Assembly: GCA_029834535.1 (NCBI GenBank)
Contig: JAQMWT010000383.1
Span: forward strand, 25,101 to 89,100
Length of the DNA: 64,000 bases
Direction: 5' to 3'
Source: Chrysophaeum taylorii
Taxonomy: Eukaryota > Sar > Pelagophyceae > Pelagomonadales > Pelagomonadaceae
The notes beneath the pieces were generated by a model that did not search any database, was not told where the DNA came from, and saw only the letters and a list, made by a program, of their open reading frames with translations. Positions 52,838 to 63,793 of this stretch are shown here, piece by piece; within the stretch, counting starts at the first letter, position 1; the number at the start of each line of letters is the position of its first letter. A program made the translations under genes and the position numbers.

Positions 52838-53464
52838 ATATAGGGAACGTACCTTTTCATTTCCCGAATTTAATACTTCCAGACGTTCATGATGAGACGG
52901 GGTGGTTTCCCATGTGACTTACCACTGCTTGCTAGTGCTCTGCCGGTTATGGGCCCAGGCGGGTCCCTGAGAAACCATGTGTTAAAACGTGCACGTAACC
53001 TATGGGTTTTGAACTGTTACCGCGCCTGTTCAGCCTCGCCACGTAAACACACTTGTAAATACAACGCCATTACCATTGGGCTGTATATAATACTTTTTGC
53101 ACACGTGATCGTGTAACCTTGTGTGCACCTGTTCATAGCATCGTGTTGTCATGTCAATGTTGATGTGTGTGTAATTGGCTAACCTGTACTCTTGCACACA
53201 TGTTGTGGAATATTTTGGGTACGTCCACTCTTTCATTCCATGGCAATGCACTTAACAAGCTCCTTGAGAGCACCAAAACTAACCAGCTGCCTGAGTGACT
53301 ACGCTTAGCGACACTACTCTGGACTCACAGCTTGCACAGTCGTCAAATAGACATCTTTCCATCGAAAACGATGAGTGTACATAGACACCGATAGACAGAC
53401 CCCCTTAGAATGTCTAGACAGTGTCAACTGCGTGACTGAACCCACAGGTTCCCCGTCAACTGCT

Positions 53465-54910
53465 ATGGCAGAACACGCAGCACGAGCCGCACCCAAGGCG
53501 ATCACAGGTGCGGATATATTGAAGCTCGAAGCTCCTGTAGTTGAGTTTCTTAACGATGGAAATCGATTTCAGCTTCAGACTCGCAAGGTATCCTTGCAAA
53601 TCAAGCACATTAAGCAATTGTTACGGTCCAGTCATGCCGATGCCTTCCTCGAGTACGACTCGTACGAAGCATATACTCGGTCATGCAAGGACTACGAGAT
53701 CCTCCGGAATCAAATTCTCGATCGCGTTTTCCTGGAATGGAAGACCGATAGGGCTGCTGATCTCCGTTTAGCTGTTGATGAATTGCCCCCTGAGTATCAG
53801 GAATGGCATTTCACCAACGAAGCTTTCCCCCACTTACCTGATGCAGAAGTAGCTCAGCTAGCTACTGTCTGTTACGACTATGAAGTCAAGGCATTACGTC
53901 CTGAAATCAATGCCCGTTTCTTAGAAGATGAACGAATCTTAAATCGCGCGCACCCGAAGGCATTAGCTTTCGACACCCGTGTTCGTGCCCCTGTTACCAT
54001 GTTTTCGTTAACTGCTGCTGACTGGCACACTTATCAGAACACGTATTTCTTGCATACTTACTTCAATCTTGAAAGTGTTGGAAAACCAGCACTTGCGGCC
54101 TGGCCCGCCATCGATGAGGTATATAACAAAAGTTTTTTACCCAACAAGGCTCGAGCCATTATGCTCATCGCCTTTAGTCACTACGAGTCTGTTACGACTA
54201 CTGATGTGTCCTATTTGAAACAGCAATTTAACTCTGTTGTTTATAATCCTAACTGGTATGTCCATGTATTTATCGAAGCTGTCCTAGCATTTAGGCAAAT
54301 CTCTTACCAACTTAACCAGGAAGAGACTGACCTTCAATTCGACTTTGGCACTCTTTGTAGAAAAATCTATGAAGAGATACATCGGCATTATGCCGATAAT
54401 ACCAGCAACAATCGTTACGATCGTGGTTGGGTAGATTGGTGTTATATGTATGAAACCCGATCTTCATCTCGGCCTGTGCCAGAAGCTGAACGATTGTGTC
54501 ACCCTACCAACCCTAGCTACATTTTAGAATGCGCATTAGACCTATACAATGTAGTATCAAATGGGTCGAACAAAAGACGCTTAGAACGCCCTGTTTCTTG
54601 GCAACCCTATGTCGAAGGTTTATCATCTCAACCAAAGCCAAAGTTACTACTTACAAAAACTCTGGACTCAGCAGACAAAAGTCTGACTCAAACTGCTAAC
54701 ACACTCGCCTTCATCACTTCGTCCCAACCTGGTACATCTTCCACGTTTAATGCTTACGTAACTCTAATGATGCTCGCCAGCCTTTCTTTCGCAGCGATTT
54801 ATCGTATTATCGTCCTGGTGATTCTTACGTCACCAAGAAAACTGCTGGACAGTCCCATGACCGTCCAATTTACCCCCGCACTTTTGACAGGTCCTCTCGG
54901 TCTAACATGA
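53465..54910 (+). CDS. gag: E gag
   Basis: 481 codons from ATG 53465 (MAEHAARAAPKAITGADILK). The frame is open upstream to 53375, but this ATG fits the conserved-looking start. Capsid-like helices (EFLNDGNRFQLQTRKVSLQI, NQILDRVFLEWKTDRAAD, SHYESVTTTDVSYLKQQFNS) are of the Ty1/copia style; no zinc knuckle is present. The C-terminus has a hydrophobic stretch (LMMLASLSFAAIYRIIVLVI), unusual for a gag. The stop overlaps the next ATG as ATGA at 54907-54910. Confidence 0.8.
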   Translation: MAEHAARAAPKAITGADILKLEAPVVEFLNDGNRFQLQTRKVSLQIKHIKQLLRSSHADAFLEYDSYEAYTRSCKDYEILRNQILDRVFLEWKTDRAADLRLAVDELPPEYQEWHFTNEAFPHLPDAEVAQLATVCYDYEVKALRPEINARFLEDERILNRAHPKALAFDTRVRAPVTMFSLTAADWHTYQNTYFLHTYFNLESVGKPALAAWPAIDEVYNKSFLPNKARAIMLIAFSHYESVTTTDVSYLKQQFNSVVYNPNWYVHVFIEAVLAFRQISYQLNQEETDLQFDFGTLCRKIYEEIHRHYADNTSNNRYDRGWVDWCYMYETRSSSRPVPEAERLCHPTNPSYILECALDLYNVVSNGSNKRRLERPVSWQPYVEGLSSQPKPKLLLTKTLDSADKSLTQTANTLAFITSSQPGTSSTFNAYVTLMMLASLSFAAIYRIIVLVILTSPRKLLDSPMTVQFTPALLTGPLGLT

Positions 54911-56226
54911 AATTATTAGATCGAACAAACCACACCTTAAACACCCTGCGAGAACAGTGTAGTGAACTTACGAAGCATGTGACAGATAATGATACCACGG
55001 CTCAGCTACAACAGAATATCAACAAGTTATTTGAGACTCTATTACAATCAGCTGACATTCTGTCAACGACATCTACTGAGGACAACAGTAGTTTACTTCG
55101 TCTAAACGAACAGCTCATGTTTGCAGAAGACATCATTTATGATGTAGACGTTCATCTATCCTCGACCGAAAAGTCGTTAAACTACGTGGAGCCACAACAC
55201 CATACTGTTGTTACTGCTCCCACCCCAAAGGCAACTCCTCCTACTACAAACACACAGGGTAATCCTTCCAATACTGTGCCTAACCTCTTTACCGCTTCCG
55301 CCATCTCGGCTTTACCACCAGCATTATTGTCCTCGCTATCTTCACAGGTCCAATCTGCCCTCAACACACCATCACAAGCCGAAACCAAAAGGGATGCCGA
55401 TCATACTTCGCTATCGTCATTTGATGAAAAGCACGGCATGGCTGATGAGGCTGACGAACCATCACCACCTGTTCAACCGATTATTATTCCAACGAATCTG
55501 TTATTGCTGGAGAACTTCTTCACAGCCAGCCTCTCCACTACTTGCCCACATTCGGAAAACGCCTTCCTCACCAACTACATGAAGGTAAACAGTGTCCCTC
55601 CACATTGCTCTTTTCTATATTTTGACTCTTGTGCTACCATCTCATTGATGTCCACTTACGATTTTGCAATACCCAATCATATAATTCCACTGGACTCCAA
55701 ATACGCGCCGATTGTTATTCAGACGGCTACAGGACAACAACGTGCATCACACATGATGTTAACACGTAACATTGTTGTTCCCCTACCAGATCATCCACAA
55801 GTTGGCTATGTTAAGATCGACTTCGCTTTATGTCTTCAGCCAGTGCATGACCGACATCTCGCTATCCTGAGCATGCTCGAGTGGAACCAGACGAACCTGA
55901 CCACTGTGTTCAATGATCGAGCTGAGCCAAAGCTCAGCGCTGTCACGAGCCGCATAGACAAAGATGTACGTATACCCATACACTATGTAGCAGCTAATTT
56001 ACCTGCTCTCCCTTGTCTCACTTACAACATCGCTCGCGACAAGCAACTCGAACTTCGTTCCCTCGCATTTCCCCTCAAGCGATACCATGAAAACAGGGAT
56101 CTACTGGCATACTACAACTACCTACTCCAAAGAGTTTTACCAGATCGCCCGTGGATTCGCCCTTTGGTTCTCAATCTTCGGAAACAGAACAAGTTTGTTC
56201 AGCAAAATACGCAGCCATTAACTTGA
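54907..56226 (+). CDS. E protease ORF
   Basis: ATG 54907, coupled to gag by ATGA. A coiled N-terminal region (NTLREQCSELTKHVTDND) leads to the first copy of the repeated motif STEKSLNYVEP (55161-55189) and a Ser/Pro linker. The aspartic protease site SFLYFDSCATISLMSTYDF follows, with DSCA in place of DSGA/DTGA, and hydrophobic flaps (IVIQTATGQQRASHMMLTRN). It ends at TGA 56224-56226. The same frame continues directly into the methyltransferase, so the stop may be a mutation or a regulated readthrough. Confidence 0.78.
   Translation: MKLLDRTNHTLNTLREQCSELTKHVTDNDTTAQLQQNINKLFETLLQSADILSTTSTEDNSSLLRLNEQLMFAEDIIYDVDVHLSSTEKSLNYVEPQHHTVVTAPTPKATPPTTNTQGNPSNTVPNLFTASAISALPPALLSSLSSQVQSALNTPSQAETKRDADHTSLSSFDEKHGMADEADEPSPPVQPIIIPTNLLLLENFFTASLSTTCPHSENAFLTNYMKVNSVPPHCSFLYFDSCATISLMSTYDFAIPNHIIPLDSKYAPIVIQTATGQQRASHMMLTRNIVVPLPDHPQVGYVKIDFALCLQPVHDRHLAILSMLEWNQTNLTTVFNDRAEPKLSAVTSRIDKDVRIPIHYVAANLPALPCLTYNIARDKQLELRSLAFPLKRYHENRDLLAYYNYLLQRVLPDRPWIRPLVLNLRKQNKFVQQNTQPLT
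55161..55189 (+). repeat. E dispersed motif, copy 1 (gag-side linker / protease border)
   Basis: TCGACCGAAAAGTCGTTAAACTAC; one of five copies of (K/T)YGACCGMAAMGTCGYTAAACTA in E. In frame it reads STEKSLNY. Confidence 0.85.
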
Positions 56227-56241
56227 CTACTTTCACGCCCA

Positions 56242-58201
56242 GTGTTTCTCTCACAAGAGTCCAATCTCCGCAAACCCTCTGTCATGTTACTTTGTTCTGG
56301 TTTGTCAACTCCGGCGTTCCTGTCTCAAGCCACTAATGACTTAGGCTTAAATATCAATGTAAAAGTTGTTGTTGAGTCTGATGATACGCTTGTTCGTATG
56401 TTACGCCACCGTTTTCCTACTGTATTATTATTTGAATCTCTCCCCGCCTTTATTAACCATCTTCACCTAATCTCACCAGAGGAAAGGCGCACATTCTATT
56501 GTGATATAATTGAGATCACTCCTCCCTGCACAAACAGGAATTTACTAAAACAGCATAAGACAGAAGACTTACACAGCCTGCTGGACGATTCTCTTTTCGA
56601 CAGCATGTTGTCTGTCATCAAGCTACTCCAGCCCTTGGTACTACTGGCGGAGATGACGCCTCCACATAAGTACTGTCATCAAGACCACATCACAGTGGCC
56701 AACCTTATCCATACTACACTTGATTACTGTGTCGATGTTGTTGATAGGTTCCCGACCTACCTCTGTGGCGACTACCAATCTAGAGAAAGATGGATATGCA
56801 TCGCACGCAGATATTCTACTGGACCAATTAAACTATTGTCGTGGCCTATCCTCCATCCACGCCCCTTCCTAAAGATCGTGGATGATCTACAAGCTATTCC
56901 CAAGCGCCTTTGGCTACCTAAACACGTATCCAAAGACTGGATCCGGGTGTTGCCCGAACGTCCATATATCCCGTTCCTAAAACGTTTGCACCTTACTCTC
57001 GCACAGGTTCTGCTCAGCTTACTATGGCTGACCTTGAATCCCTCAATATGTTACTGCTTCGCCTTCACTCACAACAGGCTCACGAGCAACGTACTCACTC
57101 TGTTCAATCCGAGTGTACTTATCATCAGTTGTGCTTTAAACGCTCCTCTATGGAGCCGCTACCCAATGCTACCTACCCTATACACGTCAAGGTTTTTACA
57201 ATCCTCTATAACTTGTTTGCCAGCTTACACACTAACTCACCCACTCCTGTGTCCTATTACATAACCGTTTTCGAAACTAACCAACCGTCACACAGGTTAT
57301 TACTTACAACCTCATCAACATCACACAACTCCTACTTCTTAACTGGTGGCCACCATTCCGACGGCAACCTCACCATAGAGAACGCCACCACCAAATATCA
57401 GACTTCCATCGACGCTTTTGGAAGCACGTATACGTTCACTGCTTCCGACATCCCCCGCGACCGGGACAGGTCCATATATTTGGAGCCGTTTATGGGTTAC
57501 TTGTGGATAGTCCAAGCCCTTCCCAAGTTGGCTCCGCTGCCACCTATGGCACCGCCATACAAAAGCTCTTGTCCAGATGCTCTCTTGTGATGCCTGGCTG
57601 CCTTACCTACAAGGCCACCGACAACTCTTTCGACTACAAGGATTCTCATTTTGCTCTGGAAGATCACCACTTATCTCATAGTCGCTATATAGGGTACCTT
57701 CGTGGAAGTGACCGCAAACTCGGCTCTAAAATCCACTCCATGCTTGCTCCATTGCCCACCGTCCGAGGGTACGCCAATATTATTTTACTCGACCCTCGCA
57801 ACGGGAAATTACGCTACCCCACTCGACCGGAGTTGATTCGTGCTAACAACCACACCAAACAACAGGAATCTTTCCTCTTGTCTCTACGCCATGACCTTTG
57901 CTGTGACATGCTCAGCAATGCTCTGCCTGCCGGTACGTACAGCACTCTGTACAAGCACCTTTCGCTCCTCGTTGCCGATATTAAATCCCTTATGTTGGAC
58001 CCTACCTTCCAACATACTGCTGCCGTGACGAAGAAATCCTATGTATCCAATTTCATGACCGTTGATCAAGCTTCCACCACGTGCAGCACAGATACCTTGT
58101 CTTTGGCACAAGCTTTTATGATGTCTATTTCCAGCAACTGCTTGACCGAAATGTCGTTAAACTATATATCTTCGTCCTACGAAGATACTCGCTACTCGTG
58201 A
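56242..58201 (+). pseudogene. E methyltransferase (diverged C5-cytosine type)
   Basis: Motif I-like VMLLCSGLSTPAFLSQ; motif II VVVESDD; motif IV EITPPCTNRN (Pro-Cys present); motif VI VLLAEMTPPHKY; motif VIII CGDYQSRERWICIARR, very close to the QSRERV form of bacterial and eukaryotic C5 enzymes. After two frameshifts (near 57030 and 57520) come motif IX RYPTRPELIRANNHTK and motif X MLSNALPAGTYSTLYKHL. The order and spacing match D, but sequence identity is low, so this is a separate or very old acquisition. It ends with the second repeated motif LTEMSLNYISS. Confidence 0.78.
58141..58165 (+). repeat. E dispersed motif, copy 2 (methyltransferase / integrase border)
   Basis: TTGACCGAAATGTCGTTAAACTAT; reads LTEMSLNY. 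Confidence 0.85.
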
Positions 58202-59610
58202 TGATGAGGATGCACCTCCAAGTGACCCTGCTGCGCACCAGGATGACGACGCACCGCCTTCCCCTGCCTTAGACACCGAACTCAAGTTCGATGTTCGGCG
58301 CAAACGGCACATTCCCGCTCATCCCATTCCTCGTAAGTCCCTCGCACACGGATCCACCGAATATCTCAATGCCAAAGAACGTGCCAATCGCTTTCACCGG
58401 GTGCATCACTGCCCCGACAACGTCGCTGCCAAGGCCCCCAACGTACTTGCTCGCCCTGGATTCTCTGCTTCTGACATACCATATCGCGACTTATGCACCG
58501 ACTGCATCGCACACAACAAGCGCCACCCGCACAAGCATTTCAATGCGACCAAGCCTTCTTTGAGCAAACTCACAAAGCCGGCGAAGTCTGGGCGTGCGAC
58601 GGCGGCTATGTGACCATCCCATCCGAATGGGAGGCTTCACACATATCATCGTCTTCAAGGAACTCATTTCGAAATTTCTCTTGGTGTACTTTACACGCAC
58701 CACCAACGCCACGGAGTTCACTCAAGCTCTGGATTTTGTGTATGACTTCTGTCGTACACAACTCAACGTGCACATGCGCACCCTCTACTCCGATGCATTC
58801 AAGCCCTACTTTAGCCAGCACATTACCTCCCCGTACCGCGTCGATAAGGGCATTCAACTCATCGCCTTCCCGCCGTACATGCACCACTTTAACTTTGAAG
58901 TTGAGTCTGCCATCGGTTTCATCGCCTCCGCCTCCTCAACTCGCCTTCGTTCTCTCCTTAATGCTCACTATCGTGGCGCCAAGATCGTGGAACCAGCCAT
59001 CATGTTCCCATGGGCGGTGATACACACCGTTCAAAGCTACAACCTTCTCCCGAACGCCACGCTCGAGCGCATTCATCATGCTATCCTGAGTCCGCAACAG
59101 CTACTCTACAACCAACTCAACACTCCCCAACATGATATGCTCAAGATTTTTGGCGCTGAATGTTACCTTCTATTGGAGCCCCATGAACACCACAAGTGGG
59201 AACCGTGCCGCCGCAAATATCTGTATCTCTGTTGCGCCAACGCGCAAAACCCGCTCGTCTCCCCACGCGTCGACCATCTCGCTGACGTCGTCCTCAACCC
59301 TGAAAACGGACAAATTCGTGTTTCGTCCAAGCTGCAATTCCTCTACATGCTGCAGCATCCTACTCCTGATCCTGAACTTGCTCCTCCGCCTCACGCTCCT
59401 CCCGCGCCTTTCTCGCTCACACCCCACGCCGCTATCAAGACCATGGGGGACACGGACTCATCCTCAGAGGGCACTCCCCACCTCCTTCAGCTCCTTCTTC
59501 GTCCCCTACTCCTGCCTCTTCTCCCTCTTCTGACGCTCTCGCCGACGATTCTGGCTCTATGTCACCGCCGCCCTTGCTTCCTTCTTACAAAGACCTTTTG
59601 CACAAGATGA
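58201..59610 (+). pseudogene. pol: E integrase
   Basis: Spread over three frames. Zinc site: RFHRVHHCPDN and LCTDCIAHNKRH (58380-58530). First Asp: GEVWACDGGYVTI (about 58580-58615). Second Asp: LYSDAFKPYFS (58784-58816). Glu: NFEVESAIGF. The remainder resembles an integrase C-terminal region (YNLLPNATLERIHHAILSP, KIFGAECYLLLEPHEHHKW). It would insert the cDNA. Frameshifts near 58570 and 58630. Confidence 0.82.
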
Positions 59611-61015
59611 CCTCATTCTTGTCCCAGGTTCCAAACAGCCTAACACCCGCAAGGCCACTTCTATGAAAACTATCGCCCGGCTGCAAGCGTCTACTATTGG
59701 TGCTTACAAAGCCGCTGGTGGCAAACTCGCCGATTTCCGCTGGGATCTTCGCCACCACTTTCTTACGTTCAAGTCTCCCGCCCTCTCCGCCCTTCATCTC
59801 AATGGTGGTATCCTCTGGTCTGCTATCTGCTCAGAGGGGGACCTGCGTTGTTAGCTCGTCTTCTTCTCCGTTGCGCACTGACTTGCCCGCTACCCGCACG
59901 TCGATGGTTACTTCGCCCACGTCAAGTGCGCATCCAGCATCACAGCTGCAACCTTTTTAGCTGCTGATGGTTCACCTGCGTGCCCCATTCCTCTGCCCCT
60001 TCTATCTGCGTTCACTGAACACGCTGCTGCCTTTGGCACTTCTTCCTTGCAATGTGCACTTACGTACCTGGCGCCGACCAGCTTATTGATCACAACTCCG
60101 AGTTTGGCGCTACTTCGCATCTCTGGCTGACTTGGAGGAATACCTGGTCTCTACAGGTTTATCACCCAGGTCTTAGCACCGACCCTACTATCCATATTCA
60201 ACTGGAATCTGCTTCTCCTACTCTCCTACTGACGCTGTTTCCGCTTATCCAAGTTGCGCACACTGCCTCGACCGCAACGTCGCTAAACTATAATTCACCA
60301 GCCACTGTTGGTCCTGACGAATATAAGGTCCAGAAGCGGACGTTTCCATTGACGAATATAAACTTAAGTGCCTCCACGGTTTGTCGCCTGAAAACAGGCA
60401 CGCCTACCTCAAGGCCATCGCCAAGGAACTCCACGACATTATCCGCTTTGGCTGCTTCAAACTTTCCTTACCCGACGGTGTCTCTCGTCCTATTGACAGC
60501 AAGATGGTGCTGAAGATTAAAACAGACTCTGCAGGCAAATACGTTAAGCACAAGGCTCGCCTCGTACTACGTGGCTTCCTAGCTTGGCGCCGATTTCTTT
60601 GGCACCTTCAGCCCCATGGCCACCATGACCGCAATCCGGGTACTACTAGCTATTGCAGCATACAAGCAATTGCCTGTCTACCATGCAGACGTCCCGAACG
60701 CCTTCGTTCAGTCTGACATTGATGCCAACGTCTATGTTCAGTTACCAGACGGCATCAAGCTTATCGCCCCGATGACGCTAAGTACAAGGGCCGACGTCTA
60801 CCGAAACTACTGAAGTCACTTTATGGACTTCGGCAATCACCATCGCTTGGAACAAAGAGATGACGGCTTTTCCGTAGCCTTGGCTACAAACGCCTGCATT
60901 CGGACTCTTGCCTATATGCTCGAGTATCCGCACATGCTAAGTTCGTCGTATGCAGTCTGTCTGTAGACGACATTGTTGGTGTCCAATGATGACCTCTTCG
61001 TACTGAGTTACAGGA
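59611..61015 (+). pseudogene. pol: E reverse transcriptase
   Basis: A linker with the third repeated motif (STATSLNYNSP, 60267-60290) precedes RVT_2: KAIAKELHDIIRFGCFKL, SKMVLKIKTDSAGKYVKHKA, then after frameshifts YHADVPNAFVQSDID (catalytic Asp), LKSLYGLRQSP and CSLSVDDIVGV (VDD). At least four frameshifts or stops separate these blocks, so the enzyme is dead in this copy. Upstream of the motif (59611-60260) only short Ser/Pro-rich frames are seen. Confidence 0.82.
60267..60290 (+). repeat. E dispersed motif, copy 3 (integrase / RT border)
   Basis: TCGACCGCAACGTCGCTAAACTAT; reads STATSLNY. Confidence 0.85.
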
Positions 61016-62153
61016 TGCCCTCCACAAACGGTATGCTGTAGAGCAGTTTGAACCTGTCCATACCCCCTAGGCATGCGTGTGTGTCGCATCTGACGGATCC
61101 ATTTCTCTGGATGTGCAAGCCAAGCTGGACTCTTCGCTGATCACCCAGTCTTGCAGCAACTGACCCCGCTTAAATATCCTATGTCATCGTCCTTCAAGTA
61201 TAAAGATGGCACTCCCAGCTCTGAAACAGAGTTGCATCAATTCGCACTTTGCCACCCTCCTTGGCAAGCTGGTGTTCATGCGAGTTGCCTGCAGACCTGA
61301 CTTCTCGCAAGCCTTGGGCAGATGTTCGCGTGGTATGCATGCACCATATGTTCACGTCCAAATGCAAGAGCATTTGCCTCGCTACCTCAAAGCCGGAAAA
61401 CCGCTCACTTCGCCTCTGGTTCCATCCTAAAGGTAATGCCATTGAAGCTCACCTTCGCACTGTCTCCGCTAATCGAATTGATCTATCCACTGTGGTCGAC
61501 TACCAACCGCAGGATGTATCTACTGGACAGTTTGATCCCTTAGTTGCCATGGTTGACGCTGACAACGCCCCTTCCTTAGCACAGGAAGATAGAAATCTAC
61601 CACCGGGTTTGTCTTCTATCTTTTCAACTGCCTTATTGGTTGGAAAAGCAAACTTCAACCGATTGTCTCCTGCTCAACTCACGAAGCTGAGTTGATTGCC
61701 CTCAGTATTTGTGCTGATGAAGCTGTTTGGCTACGCAAGCTGCTGTTGGAACTCTCCTTTGTCGTCAACCCCACCTTCTACGTCAACAATGCTAATGGTG
61801 AGAACACCGCTGACCCTGTTGACTTCGATGACAATGACAACCCAATTGCTGAAGATATGCGCTTCATCAAGCCTACCTCTGTCTGACAATGCTGCCGCTG
61901 TTCACACCTCTACCCAGATGGGTCCTCTCGATCCAAGGCACTGTCGACCAGATGGTTTAAAATCCGTGAGTACATCTCGCTACAGAAAATACGTCCATCA
62001 TGTTCCCGGCAAGCTGAACGTGGCGGATGGTTTTACAAAGCCACTTGCTGCTGAGTTCACTTTTCGTTCTCTACTCGGTATGCATCATGCTCTGACGACA
62101 AGCCTTACAGGATTGAAGATGCTAACTCTAGTGACCGCAACGTCGTTAAACTA
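61016..62153 (+). pseudogene. pol: E RNase H
   Basis: Broken into short frames. Recognisable blocks: LVAMVDADNAPSLA (first Asp), AQLTKLS continued as ELIALSICADEAVWLRKLLL (Glu), SDNAAAVHT (Asp) and YRKYVHHVPGKLNVADGFTK near the end, which is the usual copia RNase H close. The frame ends in the fourth repeated motif, VTATSLN followed by TAG (62131-62153). Confidence 0.78.
62131..62153 (+). repeat. E dispersed motif, copy 4 (end of RNase H)
   Basis: GTGACCGCAACGTCGTTAAACTAG; reads VTATSLN-stop. Confidence 0.85.
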
Positions 62154-63779
62154 GCCCTGGCCTTACCTTCTTTTGCCAAATTTTTGTACGCGTGTGAGTG
62201 TTCATGTCTTTTCTTGGCACTCCCGTGGCCGCGGCATCTCCCTAGTCGGTTGAAGGACAGTCCTTTCGCTCTCCACGGCCGAACCTTCCCCAGGTTGTCG
62301 CAAAAGCAACGAACCATGACTGCTACACTGCTACCACACTGGCTGCTGCGTTTGCGACACCAACCCGTATATCTCACCTCAGTCATGACGACGTTCCAGG
62401 ACGGCCTCAGTATTGACTATGCTGCTTACGAGCGAGGAATCTCCTCCTTGAGCTTCCCTGTCTTCATTTCTCTCTTCTTTTATGCGAGTGGAACTCACAC
62501 TGACCTATAGTCTGACTTTTGTTTGTAGACCTGACCACATTCATATCCATGGCTTACATAACAGGCTTCTCCTGCTATTGCTTCTATTGGCTGCTAGATG
62601 CCCCAAACGCGAACGTTTCATTGTCGCTTTCCTTTTGCGCAGTGCCTCAATGATCGTGGACAACCGACTTTCCTAGTCTCGACCACGCAGTTCCAAGGCA
62701 CAAACACCTCGTGAACTCCCCACTGAAGTGCGGAGTCACCTCAACACGGACGACCATAAAAATGGTCACATCCCCATTATCACACCGATCAGTTTGCTGT
62801 GACTCATTTCGAACAGAGTCGCACAGCTCAGGCACGCAAACCATCCATTCAGCATTTGATTACCGCTGTTGCTCGATCGCGCGTACAACATCTTTGACGA
62901 CCGCCATCATCTGATGATACAGAACCGCTATCACTCCGGATGTAATGTTCGGCCACACTTATGCTCAGGCAAGAACATTAAGACTTCTGCGCCTTTTTTA
63001 AATCGTTGACCGAAACGTCGTTAAACTACGCACACTCCCGCCAGACTCTACTCTGGAGATATCTTCGCCATCGTTACCTACGCTTGCTTCGCTTGCTGAT
63101 TTCGACGTCTTGTGCAACGTCGACCAACCCAGGAAACTCTTCGATCTATATTACCGAGGCTATGCTTCAATCACCTCCCTGGAGAACCCTCTACAGCCAA
63201 CACCCACGGTGTTTGCTTATAACGCATAAGATCACAGGCGACAAGCTGTAAACGCTTACTCACTTTGACCAACATGCTCAACCTCCTCCCCGGACGATCA
63301 CCTCCATCTACGTGACAGGTTGCTTTCTCGTGCTAGTCCCGTCCGCTCTCATGTGAATCTGAAGACTCTTCTATCTTCGTTCGCCAAGTCCAACTTTTTG
63401 GAAAACCAACTGGACACCTTTCAACTAGATTATCTTTCGCCATCCATACTGAATGCTCTACTTGCACTCACCCTTCACTTGGCACCACATCATTCAGCTA
63501 TTGGTGTTCACCACCTTACAGCAGAAGCTGACGATTCCAACACTCTCGAACCGAACAATTAATCCTCAGATAATCCTAACACACTGTCTGTTGTATCTGT
63601 GTTTCTTAATGTTCTGTTCAAAAGGGTCAAATCGACTCTCAGCTCCACCAAGTCCTAAGACCCTTCTATACTCTTGATGCTTCGTATGTGACCTCTGCGA
63701 CCATCAAGACTGTATTCCTTCCTTTTTCTTCATCATCATCTTTCTCAAGAGATGCTATACAGTCGCACCTTGCGCTTAA
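62154..63779 (+). other. E 3' region after RNase H
   Basis: About 1.6 kb between RNase H and the 3' LTR. Short open frames (62184-62510, 63006-63251, 63320-63562) show no recognisable domain. The fifth dispersed motif opens the 63006 frame. It may be 3' UTR or a decayed additional module. Confidence 0.5.
63005..63028 (+). repeat. E dispersed motif, copy 5 (3' region)
   Basis: TTGACCGAAACGTCGTTAAACTAC; reads LTETSLNY at the head of a short open frame (63006-63251). Confidence 0.85.
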
Positions 63780-63782
63780 GAC

Positions 63783-63793
63783 ATCTCGAGGGG
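63783..63793 (+). other. E putative polypurine tract
   Basis: CTCGAGGGG directly precedes the TG of the 3' LTR. The same word precedes the E LTR fragment at 39656 in inverse orientation. Confidence 0.7.

Noticed and set aside
55161-63028. E dispersed motif as a polypurine tract
   Set aside because: It is not purine-rich and does not abut the LTR; the E border has CTCGAGGGG instead.
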